From contig NZ_JBKIWZ010000001.1 in NCBI RefSeq assembly GCF_050157905.1, positions 620,001 to 684,000 on the forward strand: a DNA stretch of 64,000 bases. The letters run 5' to 3'. The notes below the pieces were generated by a model. It had not been told where the DNA came from. It ran no database searches and saw nothing but the letters and a program-made list of their open reading frames with translations. Below are positions 8,305-17,602 of the stretch, one piece after another. Numbering within the stretch: position 1 is the stretch's first letter; each line of letters starts with the position of its first letter. The position numbers and the translations under genes were made by a program. This DNA comes from Pantoea sp050157905 (lineage in GTDB: Bacteria > Pseudomonadota > Gammaproteobacteria > Enterobacterales > Enterobacteriaceae).

Positions 8305-8790
8305 ATGTCTCAACTCACACACATTAACGCGGCGGGCGAAGCGCACATGGTGGATGTCTCCGCCAAAGCGGACACCGTGCGCGAAGCCCGGGCCGAAGTA
8401 CGGGTGCTGATGCAGCCGGAGACGCTGCAGATGATTATGGAAGGCAGTCACCACAAAGGGGATGTCTTTGCTACTGCGCGCATTGCCGGTATCCAGGCCG
8501 CAAAACGCACCTGGGAGCTGATCCCGCTCTGTCACCCACTGATGCTGAGCAAGGTGGAAGTTAATCTGGAGGCGGAACCGGCACACAGCCGGGTGCGCAT
8601 CACTTCCCTCTGCCGTCTGACCGGCAAGACCGGCGTGGAAATGGAAGCGCTGACGGCCGCCTCGGTGGCCGCGCTGACCATCTACGACATGTGCAAAGCG
8701 GTGCAGAAGGACATCGTCATCGACCAGCTGCGTCTGATTAGTAAAAGCGGCGGCAAGAGTGGCGATTTTCAGGCGGTGACGCATGATTAA
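8305..8790 (+). CDS. moaC: cyclic pyranopterin monophosphate synthase MoaC
   Basis: A 161-residue enzyme that rearranges the MoaA product 3',8-cH2GTP into cyclic pyranopterin monophosphate. Conserved features are LIPLCHPLMLSKVEV and the C-terminal MCKAVQKD segment, which holds catalytic Lys and Asp residues. It overlaps moaD by 8 bases, suggesting coupled translation. Confidence 0.96.
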   Translation: MSQLTHINAAGEAHMVDVSAKADTVREARAEVRVLMQPETLQMIMEGSHHKGDVFATARIAGIQAAKRTWELIPLCHPLMLSKVEVNLEAEPAHSRVRITSLCRLTGKTGVEMEALTAASVAALTIYDMCKAVQKDIVIDQLRLISKSGGKSGDFQAVTHD

Positions 8791-9028
8791 CGTGCTGTTT
8801 TTTGCCCAGGTGCGCGAACTGACCGGCACGGCGTCGCTTGAGGTGGCTGCGGACTATCCGGATGTGGCCTCGCTGCGCGCTGCGCTGGCCGATCGGGATG
8901 ACCGCTGGGCGCTGGCGCTGGCGTCGGGCAAGCTGCTGGCTGCCGTGAATCAGACGCTGGTGCCGATGAGCCATCCTCTGCATGACGGGGATGAAGTCGC
9001 CTTTTTCCCGCCTGTGACCGGAGGCTGA
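8783..9028 (+). CDS. moaD: molybdopterin synthase sulfur carrier subunit MoaD
   Basis: An 81-residue ubiquitin-fold protein ending in PPVTGG. The terminal glycine is adenylylated by MoeB and thiocarboxylated, and donates sulfur in the MoaD–MoaE complex. Its length matches E. coli. It overlaps moaC, and a single base separates it from the moaE start. Confidence 0.95.
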   Translation: MINVLFFAQVRELTGTASLEVAADYPDVASLRAALADRDDRWALALASGKLLAAVNQTLVPMSHPLHDGDEVAFFPPVTGG

Positions 9029-9029
9029 G

Positions 9030-9482
9030 ATGGAAACGCAGATTCGGGTTGGCCCTGCGCCTTTCGATATGGCGGAGGCCTACCGCTGGCTGGCGGCCTG
9101 TGATGAGGATGGGGCGGTTGTGACCTTTACCGGCAAAGTCCGCAACCATAATCTGGGCGATGATGTCGCCGCGCTCACGCTGGAGCACTATCCCGGCATG
9201 ACCGAGAAGGCGCTGCAGGAGATCGTCGGGGCAGCGCGTGAACGCTGGCCGCTGCAGCGCGTCATGGTGATCCACCGTGTCGGTGAGCTGTTTCCTGGCG
9301 ATGAGATCGTGCTGGTGGGCGTCACCAGTGCCCATCGCGGCAGCGCCTTTTCTGCCGCAGAGTTCATCATGGATTACCTGAAGACCCGCGCGCCGTTCTG
9401 GAAACGCGAAGCCACTGAGCAGGGTGACCGCTGGGTGGACGCCCGCGACAGCGACCATCAGGCCGCCCAGCGCTGGGAGTAA
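9030..9482 (+). CDS. moaE: molybdopterin synthase catalytic subunit MoaE
   Basis: A 150-residue catalytic subunit that uses MoaD thiocarboxylate to put two sulfurs on cyclic pyranopterin monophosphate. Visible features are FTGKVRNHN, HYPGMTEK, VIHRVGEL and the C-terminal KTRAPFWKRE segment with the active-site lysines. It is the last gene of the moa operon. No clear terminator was seen before the opposite-strand lipoprotein gene. Confidence 0.95.
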   Translation: METQIRVGPAPFDMAEAYRWLAACDEDGAVVTFTGKVRNHNLGDDVAALTLEHYPGMTEKALQEIVGAARERWPLQRVMVIHRVGELFPGDEIVLVGVTSAHRGSAFSAAEFIMDYLKTRAPFWKREATEQGDRWVDARDSDHQAAQRWE

Positions 9483-9546
9483 GCCGTCGGATTCCGCGGG
9501 ACGCGTGAGCTGCCCGCTGAGCGGTCACGCCAGCCTGCTTAGTATT

Positions 9547-10332
9547 TTAAGGCTGTCTGAGCTGCTCTGCCGGGCCAAAACCGGTCTGACCATGGCTGTG
9601 CTCACCGCCGCCCTCTGTGCGTTTTAGCTGAATCACCTGACCCTGCTGCCAGGCATTGGCCCCCGCGGCCGCCGGATGCGCGACGATATCTGCACGTCCT
9701 GCCCGGATCGCTTTAGTATCCACGTCAAAGCGGCGATCGCGATCGGCCAGCAGGCGTGAATCCATCTGCCCATCCGCGGTAAAACCCATCATCAGCGCCG
9801 GAATGCCGATCGGCAGCGTTTTATCGCGATCGGTGTGCCAGGTGTGCCAGGTTTTGCCATAGGTGTTGACGATGCGCGTCATCAGAGCGTGATCGGCGGC
9901 CTGCGGTAAGCCGGGCGCAATCAGCGTGCCCGATTTCACCTCATACTGGTGGCTGTGCCAGAGCTTCTTCTCTTCCGGCGGAAGCGTTTTAAACAGCCGC
10001 TCGCTGATAATGTATTCAACCCCCATCAGCCGCGCGTCACGCGTGTTGCCGTCGTAAATCACCGCCTGCATCACGTCATCATTCAGCACGGTGACATAAT
10101 GGTGCGCCTCCATCTGGCCGTTTTTATCACCGTTGTAAAAATGGAAGCCATCAAGGTAAGTGTTAATGGCCTCAATCGGCGGACGCGACTGCAGTACGCT
10201 GGCACCGGTTTCCAGCACTTTAAGTGAGGAGGAGGTGGGTGCACCCGGTGAGTGCACCTGCGCGGGCGTATTACTGGCGCCACAGCCGGTTAATAACAGG
10301 CTGAACGCCGCAGCTGGCCAGAGTTTAAACAT
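9547..10332 (-). CDS. OBAP-like (DUF1264) lipoprotein
   Basis: A 261-residue protein with a lipoprotein signal MFKLWPAAAFSLLLTGC (lipobox LTGC, cysteine about residue 17). The mature part resembles the oil-body-associated protein / DUF1264 family: DGFHFYNGDKNGQMEAHHYV, MGVEYIISERLF and WHSHQYEVKSG are the recognisable segments. It is probably anchored in the envelope, but the biochemical role is unknown. The start at 10332 was chosen for the signal peptide; the frame stays open upstream without similarity. It diverges from a second lipoprotein gene across a 106-base gap. The pair lies between moaE and ybhL, which are adjacent in E. coli. Confidence 0.82.
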   Translation of the reverse strand: MFKLWPAAAFSLLLTGCGASNTPAQVHSPGAPTSSSLKVLETGASVLQSRPPIEAINTYLDGFHFYNGDKNGQMEAHHYVTVLNDDVMQAVIYDGNTRDARLMGVEYIISERLFKTLPPEEKKLWHSHQYEVKSGTLIAPGLPQAADHALMTRIVNTYGKTWHTWHTDRDKTLPIGIPALMMGFTADGQMDSRLLADRDRRFDVDTKAIRAGRADIVAHPAAAGANAWQQGQVIQLKRTEGGGEHSHGQTGFGPAEQLRQP

Positions 10333-10438
10333 CGTCAGTTCCTTTACCGTTAAAAAAGCTAACCTTAGTTCAGTTCTCTCCTGCCTGCGCAGCGCGGGCG
10401 ATGATAGAGTAGGGCTTTCGTCAATTCTGAGGACAGGT

Positions 10439-11533
10439 ATGTCATTCACTCCGATTCTGCAACGTCTGACGCTGGTCGCCGCACTGGTGCTGGCAGGCTG
10501 TAGCAGCAAAAAAACGCCTGAGGCCCCGGTCCGGCAGCCCGACGATGTCAAAGCGCAGATCCAGCGGCTGCTGCCACCGCACGTCAGCAATAAAGCGGCG
10601 TGGCGCGACGACATCTACACCACCTTCCGCACGCAGCAGATCGATCCCAGCGTCAGCAATCTCTGTGCGGTGATCGCCGTCGCGGATCAGGAGAGCAACT
10701 TCAGCGCCGAAGCCGCCGTGCCGGGCCTGTCAAAGATCGCCTGGGGTGAGATCGACCGCCGGGCGGCAAAAGTACACGTCCCCGCCTTCCTGGTGCGCAC
10801 CGCGCTGCAGATTAAATCGCCGACCGGCGAGAGCTACGCCGCCCGGCTGGATAAAGTGCGCAGTGAAAAAGAGCTGAGCGCGATTTTTGACGACCTGATC
10901 GATATAGTGCCGATGGGCCAGACGCTGTTTGGTCATCTCAACCCGATCCACACCGGCGGACCGATGCAGGTCAGCATTGCCTTTGCCGAAGCGCATGCCA
11001 AAGGCTATCCGTGGCCCGTCGATGGCACCATCCGGCGCGAAGTCTTTACCCGTCACGGCGGGATCTACTTCGGTACGATGCATCTGCTCGGTTACCCGGC
11101 GGACTATACCCAGCCGCTCTATCGCTTCGCCGATTTCAATGCGGGCTGGTATGCAAGCCGCAACGCGGCGTTCCAGGCGGCGGTGGCGCGCGCGACCGGG
11201 ATGAAGCTGGCGCTGGATGGCGATCTGATCCTCTATGGATCGGATGCGGCGGGCAGCACGGAGCTGGCGGTGCGGACGCTGTCGAAGCAGATTGATATGA
11301 GCAACAGCGCGATTCGTCGCGATCTGGAAAAGGGGGATAAGGAAAGTTTCAGCGACAGTACGCTCTGGAAACAGGTCTTTACCCTGGCGGATAAGATGGC
11401 CGGCCGCCGGTTACCGCGCGAAATGCTGCCGGGCATTAAGCTCGAAAGCCCGAAAATCACCCGTAACCTCACCACGGCGTGGTTTGCGCAGCGCGTCGAC
11501 AGTCGTTATCAGCAGTGTCTGTCGCGGCGCTAA
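10439..11533 (+). CDS. DUF1615 family lipoprotein
   Basis: A 364-residue putative lipoprotein with the signal LVAALVLAGCSSKK (lipobox LAGC). The rest matches my recollection of DUF1615, an uncharacterised proteobacterial family. IAVADQESNF near residue 80 and the later GGPMQVSIAFAE and YRFADFNAGWYASRNAAF segments recall lysozyme/transglycosylase-like folds, but I would not assign catalysis. The start at 10439 follows GAGGACAGGT and gives the lipoprotein signal; an upstream in-frame start would add residues antisense to the neighbouring gene. It is divergent from the DUF1264 lipoprotein. Confidence 0.85.
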   Translation: MSFTPILQRLTLVAALVLAGCSSKKTPEAPVRQPDDVKAQIQRLLPPHVSNKAAWRDDIYTTFRTQQIDPSVSNLCAVIAVADQESNFSAEAAVPGLSKIAWGEIDRRAAKVHVPAFLVRTALQIKSPTGESYAARLDKVRSEKELSAIFDDLIDIVPMGQTLFGHLNPIHTGGPMQVSIAFAEAHAKGYPWPVDGTIRREVFTRHGGIYFGTMHLLGYPADYTQPLYRFADFNAGWYASRNAAFQAAVARATGMKLALDGDLILYGSDAAGSTELAVRTLSKQIDMSNSAIRRDLEKGDKESFSDSTLWKQVFTLADKMAGRRLPREMLPGIKLESPKITRNLTTAWFAQRVDSRYQQCLSRR

Positions 11534-11728
11534 GCGGCAGGTTGTGGCGCAGTTGAGCTGAGCTGTGCCACACTTAGAGACGGTGCCGGCAGGCGCGGCA
11601 GATGGCCGCCGTTCTGTTCCGCGCTCAGCCGCTTCCGGTCGTCCAGACCGTGGAGGCTGACCCTGGCGGCCCCGCAGTAAACCGGCTTCCTGCGGGAAGC
11701 GCGTTCTTATCTTAACAAGAGGTGCATC

Positions 11729-12436
11729 ATGGACCGATATCCACGAAATGATTCTATCGTTCAACCCGCCTCGCGCGGGCTGCAGGCCTATATGGCGCAG
11801 GTCTATGGCTGGATGACCTGTGGTCTGTTACTGACGGCGTTTGTCTCCTGGTTTGCGGCCCGTACGCCAGCGGTGATGGAGCTGGTGTTTGCTAACCGCA
11901 TCACCTTCTTCGGGCTGATTATCGCGCAGCTGGCGCTGGTGTTTGTCCTTTCCGGCATGGTTCATCGTCTGAGCGGGGCGCTGGCAACCGGGCTGTTTAT
12001 GCTCTATTCAGCGCTGACCGGCCTGACGATGGCCAGCATCTTCCTCGTCTATACCTACTCCTCTATCGCCAGCACTTTCTTCGTCACGGCGGGGATGTTT
12101 GGGGCGATGACCTTTTACGGCTACACCACTAAACGCGATCTGACCCGCCTGGGCAGCCTGCTGTTTATGGCGCTGATTGGTATTCTGCTGGCGTCGCTGG
12201 TGAACTTCTGGCTGAAAAGCCCGGCGCTGATGTGGGCAATTACCTATATTGGGGTGGTGGTGTTTGTCGGCCTGACCGCCTATGACACGCAGAAGCTGAA
12301 AAACATCGGTGAGCAGATCGATGCCCGCGACACGGAAAACCTGCGTCGCTATTCGATTATGGGCGCGCTGACGCTCTATCTCGACTTCATCAACCTGTTC
12401 CTGATGCTGCTGCGAATCTTCGGCAACCGCCGCTAA
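11729..12436 (+). CDS. ybhL: Bax inhibitor-1/YccA family membrane protein YbhL
   Basis: A 235-residue polytopic inner-membrane protein of the BI-1/TMBIM family, with seven predicted membrane segments from about residue 25 to the end. The conserved segments GLTMASIFLVY and LTAYDTQKLKNI (with the family Asp) are present. Bacterial members may conduct ions or protons, but the physiological role of YbhL is not firmly known. The start follows AACAAGAGGTGCATC. A shared bidirectional terminator separates it from ybhN. Confidence 0.93.
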   Translation: MDRYPRNDSIVQPASRGLQAYMAQVYGWMTCGLLLTAFVSWFAARTPAVMELVFANRITFFGLIIAQLALVFVLSGMVHRLSGALATGLFMLYSALTGLTMASIFLVYTYSSIASTFFVTAGMFGAMTFYGYTTKRDLTRLGSLLFMALIGILLASLVNFWLKSPALMWAITYIGVVVFVGLTAYDTQKLKNIGEQIDARDTENLRRYSIMGALTLYLDFINLFLMLLRIFGNRR

Positions 12437-12449
12437 GGTGGTCATGCAA

Positions 12450-12480
12450 AAAGGGAGGCGCACCGGCTGCGCCTCCCTTT
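12450..12480. terminator. bidirectional terminator between ybhL and ybhN
   Basis: A perfect 13-bp stem (AAAGGGAGGCGCA/TGCGCCTCCCTTT) with a 5-base loop. It is followed by T's on the plus strand and preceded by a run of A's, so it can end transcription from both convergent genes. Confidence 0.9.
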
Positions 12481-12484
12481 TTTA

Positions 12485-13450
12485 TTACGACTTCTGCAGC
12501 TTCTGTTCGTTCTTCTGACGCAGATGCTTTGCCCGACTCTCCAGCCCCAGATAGAGCACCAGCGCCAGCAGCAGCGGCAGAATAAAGTAGAGCACGCGAT
12601 AGGCCAGCAACGCCGCAATAATGGTGCCGTGCGAAGCGTGCTGACCGCTGAGCAGGGCAAGGAATACCGCTTCCAGTACACCAATGCCGGCCGGAATATG
12701 AATAATGACGCCCGCAATACTGCTGATCAGCAGTACGCCCAGCACCATCGGATATCCGACGTCACGTCCCAGCAGCAACCAGATAATTGCACCCATCACC
12801 ATCCAGTTGGCACAGGAAACGGCGAACTGCAGCAGCGCCATACGCAGTGAAGGCAGCTGCAGCGTCTGACCTTTTATCGTCCAGCGGCGCTGCTTCGAGA
12901 AAGCACAGGCCCAGAGATAGACCGCCACCAGCACCAGCAGGACGACGCCAGTCAGCCGTAGCGTGGTTTCACCGATAAACCAGCCGCCGGGGATCGACAC
13001 CATGCCCGCACTGAATACCACGCCTGCCAGCAGGATATAGCCCAGCCAGTTGGTGGCGATGCTCAGGGAGAAGATGCGGGTGATTGTGCCGCTGTCGAGC
13101 CCCAGCCGGGAGTAGAGCCGATAGCGCATGGCGACGCCGCCCACCCAGGTACTCAGCGTCAGGTTAAAGGCGTAACAGATAAACGACACCAGCATCACCT
13201 GTCGCTTCGCCAGCTTGTGGCCGCAGTAGGCGCGGCCTATCAGGTCATAGCAGCCATAAACCAGGTAACTCACCACCACCAGGCCGGCGGCAGTCAGCAC
13301 CACAAAGCGGTTGTAGTTGACGATAACGTTATAAACATCTTCCCAGTTCACTTTGCGGGCATAGACCACCAGCAGCACCACGACCGCGACGAAGAACAGC
13401 ACGGTGAGGATTTTTTTGGCGAGTTGCCAGCGTGGATGTTTTTTTGCCAT
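12485..13450 (-). CDS. ybhN: YbhN family lysylphosphatidylglycerol-synthetase-like membrane protein
   Basis: A 321-residue protein with about eight membrane segments, belonging to the UPF0104/LPG synthase transmembrane family without the catalytic tRNA-dependent domain. The conserved TLSTWVGGVAMRYRLYSRLGL and IPAGIGVLEAVFLALL segments fit the family. The substrate is unknown; the neighbouring clsB suggests phospholipid metabolism. The start codon overlaps the clsB stop (TGATG). It is the last gene of the leftward ybhP–clsB–ybhN operon. Confidence 0.92.
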   Translation of the reverse strand: MAKKHPRWQLAKKILTVLFFVAVVVLLVVYARKVNWEDVYNVIVNYNRFVVLTAAGLVVVSYLVYGCYDLIGRAYCGHKLAKRQVMLVSFICYAFNLTLSTWVGGVAMRYRLYSRLGLDSGTITRIFSLSIATNWLGYILLAGVVFSAGMVSIPGGWFIGETTLRLTGVVLLVLVAVYLWACAFSKQRRWTIKGQTLQLPSLRMALLQFAVSCANWMVMGAIIWLLLGRDVGYPMVLGVLLISSIAGVIIHIPAGIGVLEAVFLALLSGQHASHGTIIAALLAYRVLYFILPLLLALVLYLGLESRAKHLRQKNEQKLQKS

Positions 13451-14693
13451 CAGGATTTCGCTCCCGGGTTATCAGCTTCAATGCGATCCTGAGTTTCTAT
13501 TTCAGGCTGAACCGGCGCGGCGACCTGCGCCAGACGCGGGGTATGGGCGGGCAGCCAGCCCGCGATGGCCGGGAAATGACGCAGAAAGTGGAATACCACC
13601 ACACTTTTACTCAACTGCCACCAGTTGCGTGGTGGCAGGCGATCCTCCTGCACGCGCTGACAGTCGTGGGTTATCAGCGCCGCCAGATTTTCACGCAGCG
13701 TCTGGTTGAAGGGGCGATCGTGGATGATCAGGTTAGCCTCCAGATTCAGCGACAGGCTGAGCGGATCGAGGTTGCTGGAGCCGACGGTGGCCCAGTAGTC
13801 GTCACAGACCGCCACTTTGCCATGCAGCGGACGACGGATATATTCATAGACTTCGACGCCGCCATCCACCAGATAGTTGTAGAGCAGCTCTGCGCCCACC
13901 TTCACAATCGGCATATCCGGCTCGCCCTGAACGATCAGCTTCACGCGAACGCCGCGCTGCGCGGCATTGCGCATCTCACGCAGCAGCCGGTAGCCGGGGA
14001 AAAAGTAGGCGTTGGCGATAATCACTTCCCGTTTCGCCTTGCGCAGCATCTCCATGTAATGCTTTTCGATGTCATCGCGATGCTCATCGTTGTCGCGGTA
14101 GACGTAGAGCACCTGCGCATCGCCGGGCGTGGCGTTTACCGCCGGACGATGAGAGCGCCCGCCCCACCAGCGGCGGGTAGGCTGTTCGCTGCCGATCGCC
14201 TGCTGCAGATAGCGGGCGATATCGCCCACCACCGGCCCTTTGACCTGTACCGCATAATCCTGCTTCGCCTCCGGGCCGTAATCGGTGTTGTGCTCAGCTG
14301 AGAAGTTAATGCCGCCGACAAAGGCCACAACGTCATCCACCACCACGGTTTTGCGGTGCAGACGGCGAAACACGTTGGTACGCATCCCCATCACCAGCGG
14401 CCGGGGATCGTAATAGATGAAGCGAACCCCTGCAGTGGTCAGGCTGCTGACGAACTGATCAGAGAGTTCGGCGGAGCCGTAACCATCGACCATGATCTCT
14501 ACCCGGACACCCCGCTGGGCTGCCGCCAGCAGCTCCCGGTGCAGGGCATTTCCCACCTCATCCTCAAAGAGGATAAAGGTTTCGATCAGCACGGTGCGTT
14601 CTGCCCGCTGGATTGCGCCAAAAACCCGGGGAAAAACGCTTCGCCATTTTCCAGCAACAGCAGCCGGTTGCCGTCCTGCCAGTTAAAATTCAT
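13450..14693 (-). pseudogene. clsB: cardiolipin synthase B, frameshifted near the N-terminus
   Basis: A phospholipase D superfamily cardiolipin synthase. Both HKD motifs are intact: HRKTVVVDDVVAFVGGINFS and HGKVAVCDDYWATVGSSNLD. The true start is ATG at 14693, giving MNFNWQDGNRLLLLENGEAFFP, which aligns with E. coli ClsB. After Pro22 the frame is lost at a CCCC run (plus-strand GGGG, 14628–14631). One more C would continue as RVFGAIQRAERTVLIETF and give 414 residues, close to the E. coli 413. An in-frame internal start near 14592 would miss the first 34 residues. The ATG overlaps the ybhP stop (ATGA). This is either a recent mutation or a homopolymer sequencing error. Confidence 0.88.
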
Positions 14694-15451
14694 AGGTGAA
14701 TCTCCACCGCCAGCGGCGCGTGATCGGAAAGATGTGACCAGGGTTTACGCGGCAGTGCCCACGGATGACTGACGGTGGCGTTGCGCACATAAATGCGGTC
14801 GAGCCGCAGGAGAGGGAAGCGTGCCGGAAAGGTGCGCGCCGGGCGTCCGGTTTTCATGCTGAATACCTCTTTCAGACCTGCGCCCTGTTTTAGAATGGCG
14901 TTGGCACGTCGCTGCCAGTCGTTAAAATCACCGGCCACCACAACAGGGGCATCAGGCGGCAGAGAGGTCACCATTTCGCATAGTTTTTTCATCTGCGCAT
15001 CACGGTGGGCTTCCTTCAGACCCAGATGTACGCAGATAACATGCAGTGTACCGTGCGGCTCGGGCAGGGCGATCTGACAGTGCAGCATGCCGCGATTCTC
15101 ACTGCCCGCGACCGAGATATCGCGGTTCTCATAGTTGGTAATCGGGAAGCGTGACAGCACCGCATTGCCGTGATGGCCCTCCGGATAGACGGCATTGCGC
15201 CCGTAGGCATAATCATTCCACATGGTGTCAGCCAGAAACTCGTAATGGGAGGAGGCAGGCCACGCTTCATGGTTAAGCGAATGAATGGCGTGGGTGCCCA
15301 TCACCTCCTGCAGAAAGACCACATCCGCCGCCGTTGCACGAACGGCTTCGCGTAATTCCGGCAGGATGAAGCGGCGATTAAACGGGGCGAAACCCTTGTG
15401 TGTATTGATCGTCAGGACTTTTATTGAAAATCCTTGCTGGTTTTGTGGCAT
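14690..15451 (-). CDS. ybhP: endonuclease/exonuclease/phosphatase family protein YbhP
   Basis: A 253-residue protein, exactly the E. coli YbhP length, of the Mg-dependent EEP superfamily (DNase I/sphingomyelinase fold). Family motifs are TINTHKGF near the N-terminus, FLQEVMG with the metal-binding Glu, VVAGDFNDW, and the C-terminal SDHAPLAVEI containing the catalytic His. The substrate is not known; linkage to clsB suggests a lipid or other phosphodiester. It is the first gene of the operon, and the stop overlaps the clsB start. Confidence 0.93.
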   Translation of the reverse strand: MPQNQQGFSIKVLTINTHKGFAPFNRRFILPELREAVRATAADVVFLQEVMGTHAIHSLNHEAWPASSHYEFLADTMWNDYAYGRNAVYPEGHHGNAVLSRFPITNYENRDISVAGSENRGMLHCQIALPEPHGTLHVICVHLGLKEAHRDAQMKKLCEMVTSLPPDAPVVVAGDFNDWQRRANAILKQGAGLKEVFSMKTGRPARTFPARFPLLRLDRIYVRNATVSHPWALPRKPWSHLSDHAPLAVEIHL

Positions 15452-15630
15452 ACTCGCGACGCGCTCCTTTTCATCATCAACAGAATCAAAGTGTAGTCTT
15501 TGTCACAAACGGATGGTGAAGGCGCGCGATAATTAGGGCGTTATCCGAAAATTGTTTTACATTGAGGAAACCGTTTCCGGCTTGTGCCGGTAGCACTTGG
15601 GCGACCTGTTGGGTCTGCCAGGAGAAATGA

Positions 15631-16023
15631 ATGAAATGGTCTAATCGTATTCAAATCATGACGGGTCAGACGTTGATGCATAGTGTGATGCATCTGCTGG
15701 TCATTGCTGCACTCATCTGGGGCTGGAAGCATAAGGCACTGGTGGATGTCTGTAGCGTGCTGGTGGCGATGTATGCGCTGGTGTTTGTTGCCATGCTGGT
15801 AACACAGCGCATCGCACGTTTACGGACGCTGGGTGATTATCTTGAAGAAGCGACCACCACTTACTACTTTGGCGCCGCTATGATGACACTGTTTCTGGTG
15901 TCACGGATCTACCACAACAACCTGCTGCTGGCGTCTCTCGGCGTAGTGATGTTGCTGGGGCCGGCGCTGGTTTCGCTGCTGGCGAAAGAACCCGCGCGGC
16001 GAATCGAAAACAAACGTAGCTAA
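15631..16023 (+). CDS. ybhQ: inner membrane protein YbhQ
   Basis: A 130-residue protein with about four hydrophobic segments and a basic C-terminus (KEPARRIENKRS). It resembles E. coli YbhQ, whose function is unknown. The start follows CCAGGAGAAATGA. It is divergent from ybhP and followed directly by a strong terminator. Confidence 0.88.
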   Translation: MKWSNRIQIMTGQTLMHSVMHLLVIAALIWGWKHKALVDVCSVLVAMYALVFVAMLVTQRIARLRTLGDYLEEATTTYYFGAAMMTLFLVSRIYHNNLLLASLGVVMLLGPALVSLLAKEPARRIENKRS

Positions 16024-16026
16024 GCT

Positions 16027-16057
16027 GAAGGCCACCGCGAGGTGGCCTTCCTGTTTT
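16027..16057 (+). terminator. ybhQ terminator
   Basis: A perfect 10-bp stem (GAAGGCCACC/GGTGGCCTTC) with a GCGA tetraloop, followed by CTGTTTT, begins 4 bases after the ybhQ stop. Confidence 0.88.
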
Positions 16058-16238
16058 CAGCGCGTTAAGTTGTCAGTAAATGTGAGCTATCTCGCACACT
16101 TCATATAAAGCTGCTACACTCGCCCGCTTACGCATCGTAGTTTGTGCCCTTTTCACGCGTCAGCCCCAGCTGTCGTCATTATCCCTCTGAAAACTACACC
16201 GTGAATCACGGTCAGAGCGGACCGGAGTAAACCACGTA

Positions 16239-17600
16239 ATGTCTTTTGACTCTCTCGGCCTGAGTGCCGATATTTTGCGCGCGGTTGCCGAACAAGGCTA
16301 CAGCGAACCGACACCTATCCAGCGCCAGGCGATTCCTGTGGTGCTGGCTGGCCGCGATCTGCTGGCGAGTGCCCAGACCGGCACCGGTAAAACAGCCGGT
16401 TTTACCTTACCGTTACTACAGAAACTCTCTGCCAGCACGAAACCCGTGCGTGGCCGTCGCCCGGTGCGCGCCCTGATTCTGACCCCGACCCGTGAGCTGG
16501 CGGCGCAGGTCGGCGAAAACGTTAGCGACTACAGCAAATACCTGAGCCTGCGCTCGATGGTGGTGTTTGGTGGCGTCAGCATCAACCCGCAGATGGTAAA
16601 ACTGCGCGGTGGCGTTGATGTGCTGGTGGCGACCCCTGGCCGTCTGCTGGATCTGGCGCATCAGAATGCGGTTGACCTGTCGCAGGTCGAAGTACTGGTG
16701 CTGGATGAAGCGGACCGGATGCTCGATATGGGCTTCATCCACGATATCCGTCGCGTGCTGGCGCGCCTGCCGGCCAAACGTCAGAATCTGCTGTTCTCTG
16801 CTACCTTCTCTGACGAGATCAAAGGCCTGGCGGAAAAACTGCTGACCAACCCGGAGATGGTGGAAGTCGCCCGCCGTAACACCGCTTCTGAGCAGGTGGC
16901 CCAGCAGGTGCATTTCGTGGATAAGAAGCGTAAGCGGGAACTGCTGTCGCAACTCATCGGCGAAGGCAACTGGCAACAGGTGCTGGTCTTTACCCGTACC
17001 AAACATGGTGCTAACCATCTTGCCGAGCAGCTGGGCAAAGATGGTATTACCGCCGCCGCCATCCACGGCAACAAGAGTCAGGGTGCCCGTACCCGTGCGC
17101 TGGCCGACTTTAAGTCAGGCGCGATCCGCGTCCTGGTCGCGACCGATATCGCCGCGCGCGGCCTGGATATCGAAGAGCTGCCGCACGTTGTGAACTACGA
17201 GCTGCCGAACGTCGCCGAAGATTACGTTCACCGTATTGGCCGTACTGGCCGTGCAGCGGCCACGGGTTCAGCACTGTCGCTGGTCTGTGTGGATGAGCAC
17301 AAACTGCTGCGTGATATTGAGCGTCTGCTGAAGCGCGAGATCCCGCGCCTGGCGATTGCCGGTTATGAGCCGGATCCGAGTATCAAAGCGGAACCGATTA
17401 TCAACGGTCGTCAGCAGCAGTCTCGCGGTGGTGCAGGTGGCGGCCGTGGTCGCGGTCAGGGCGGGCAGGGTGCAGGCGCACCACGCTCATCCGGCGAACG
17501 CCGTCCTCAGGCGCGTCGTCAGGGGCAGCCTGCGCCGCAGGGCGATAAGCCCGCGTCCCGTCCGCGTCGTCCTGCTCCGAAGCGCACCGGGAACGTCTGA
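16239..17600 (+). CDS. rhlE: ATP-dependent RNA helicase RhlE
   Basis: A 453-residue DEAD-box RNA helicase associated in E. coli with ribosome assembly and RNA turnover. It has the Q motif near residues 22–29, Walker A AQTGTGKT (45–52), the DEAD box in VLDEADRMLD, SAT in LLFSATFS, and the motif VI HRIGRTGR. The C-terminus from about residue 385 is a low-complexity RNA-binding tail rich in Arg, Gly and Gln, followed by a basic Pro-rich end. dusC starts 2 bases after the stop, so the two are probably cotranscribed. Confidence 0.96.
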   Translation: MSFDSLGLSADILRAVAEQGYSEPTPIQRQAIPVVLAGRDLLASAQTGTGKTAGFTLPLLQKLSASTKPVRGRRPVRALILTPTRELAAQVGENVSDYSKYLSLRSMVVFGGVSINPQMVKLRGGVDVLVATPGRLLDLAHQNAVDLSQVEVLVLDEADRMLDMGFIHDIRRVLARLPAKRQNLLFSATFSDEIKGLAEKLLTNPEMVEVARRNTASEQVAQQVHFVDKKRKRELLSQLIGEGNWQQVLVFTRTKHGANHLAEQLGKDGITAAAIHGNKSQGARTRALADFKSGAIRVLVATDIAARGLDIEELPHVVNYELPNVAEDYVHRIGRTGRAAATGSALSLVCVDEHKLLRDIERLLKREIPRLAIAGYEPDPSIKAEPIINGRQQQSRGGAGGGRGRGQGGQGAGAPRSSGERRPQARRQGQPAPQGDKPASRPRRPAPKRTGNV

Positions 17601-17602
17601 TA

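Noticed and set aside
13432..14301. 289-codon open frame antisense to clsB
   Set aside because: Despite the clsB frameshift, the HKD motifs on the minus strand show where the gene is; the plus-strand frame is composition-driven.
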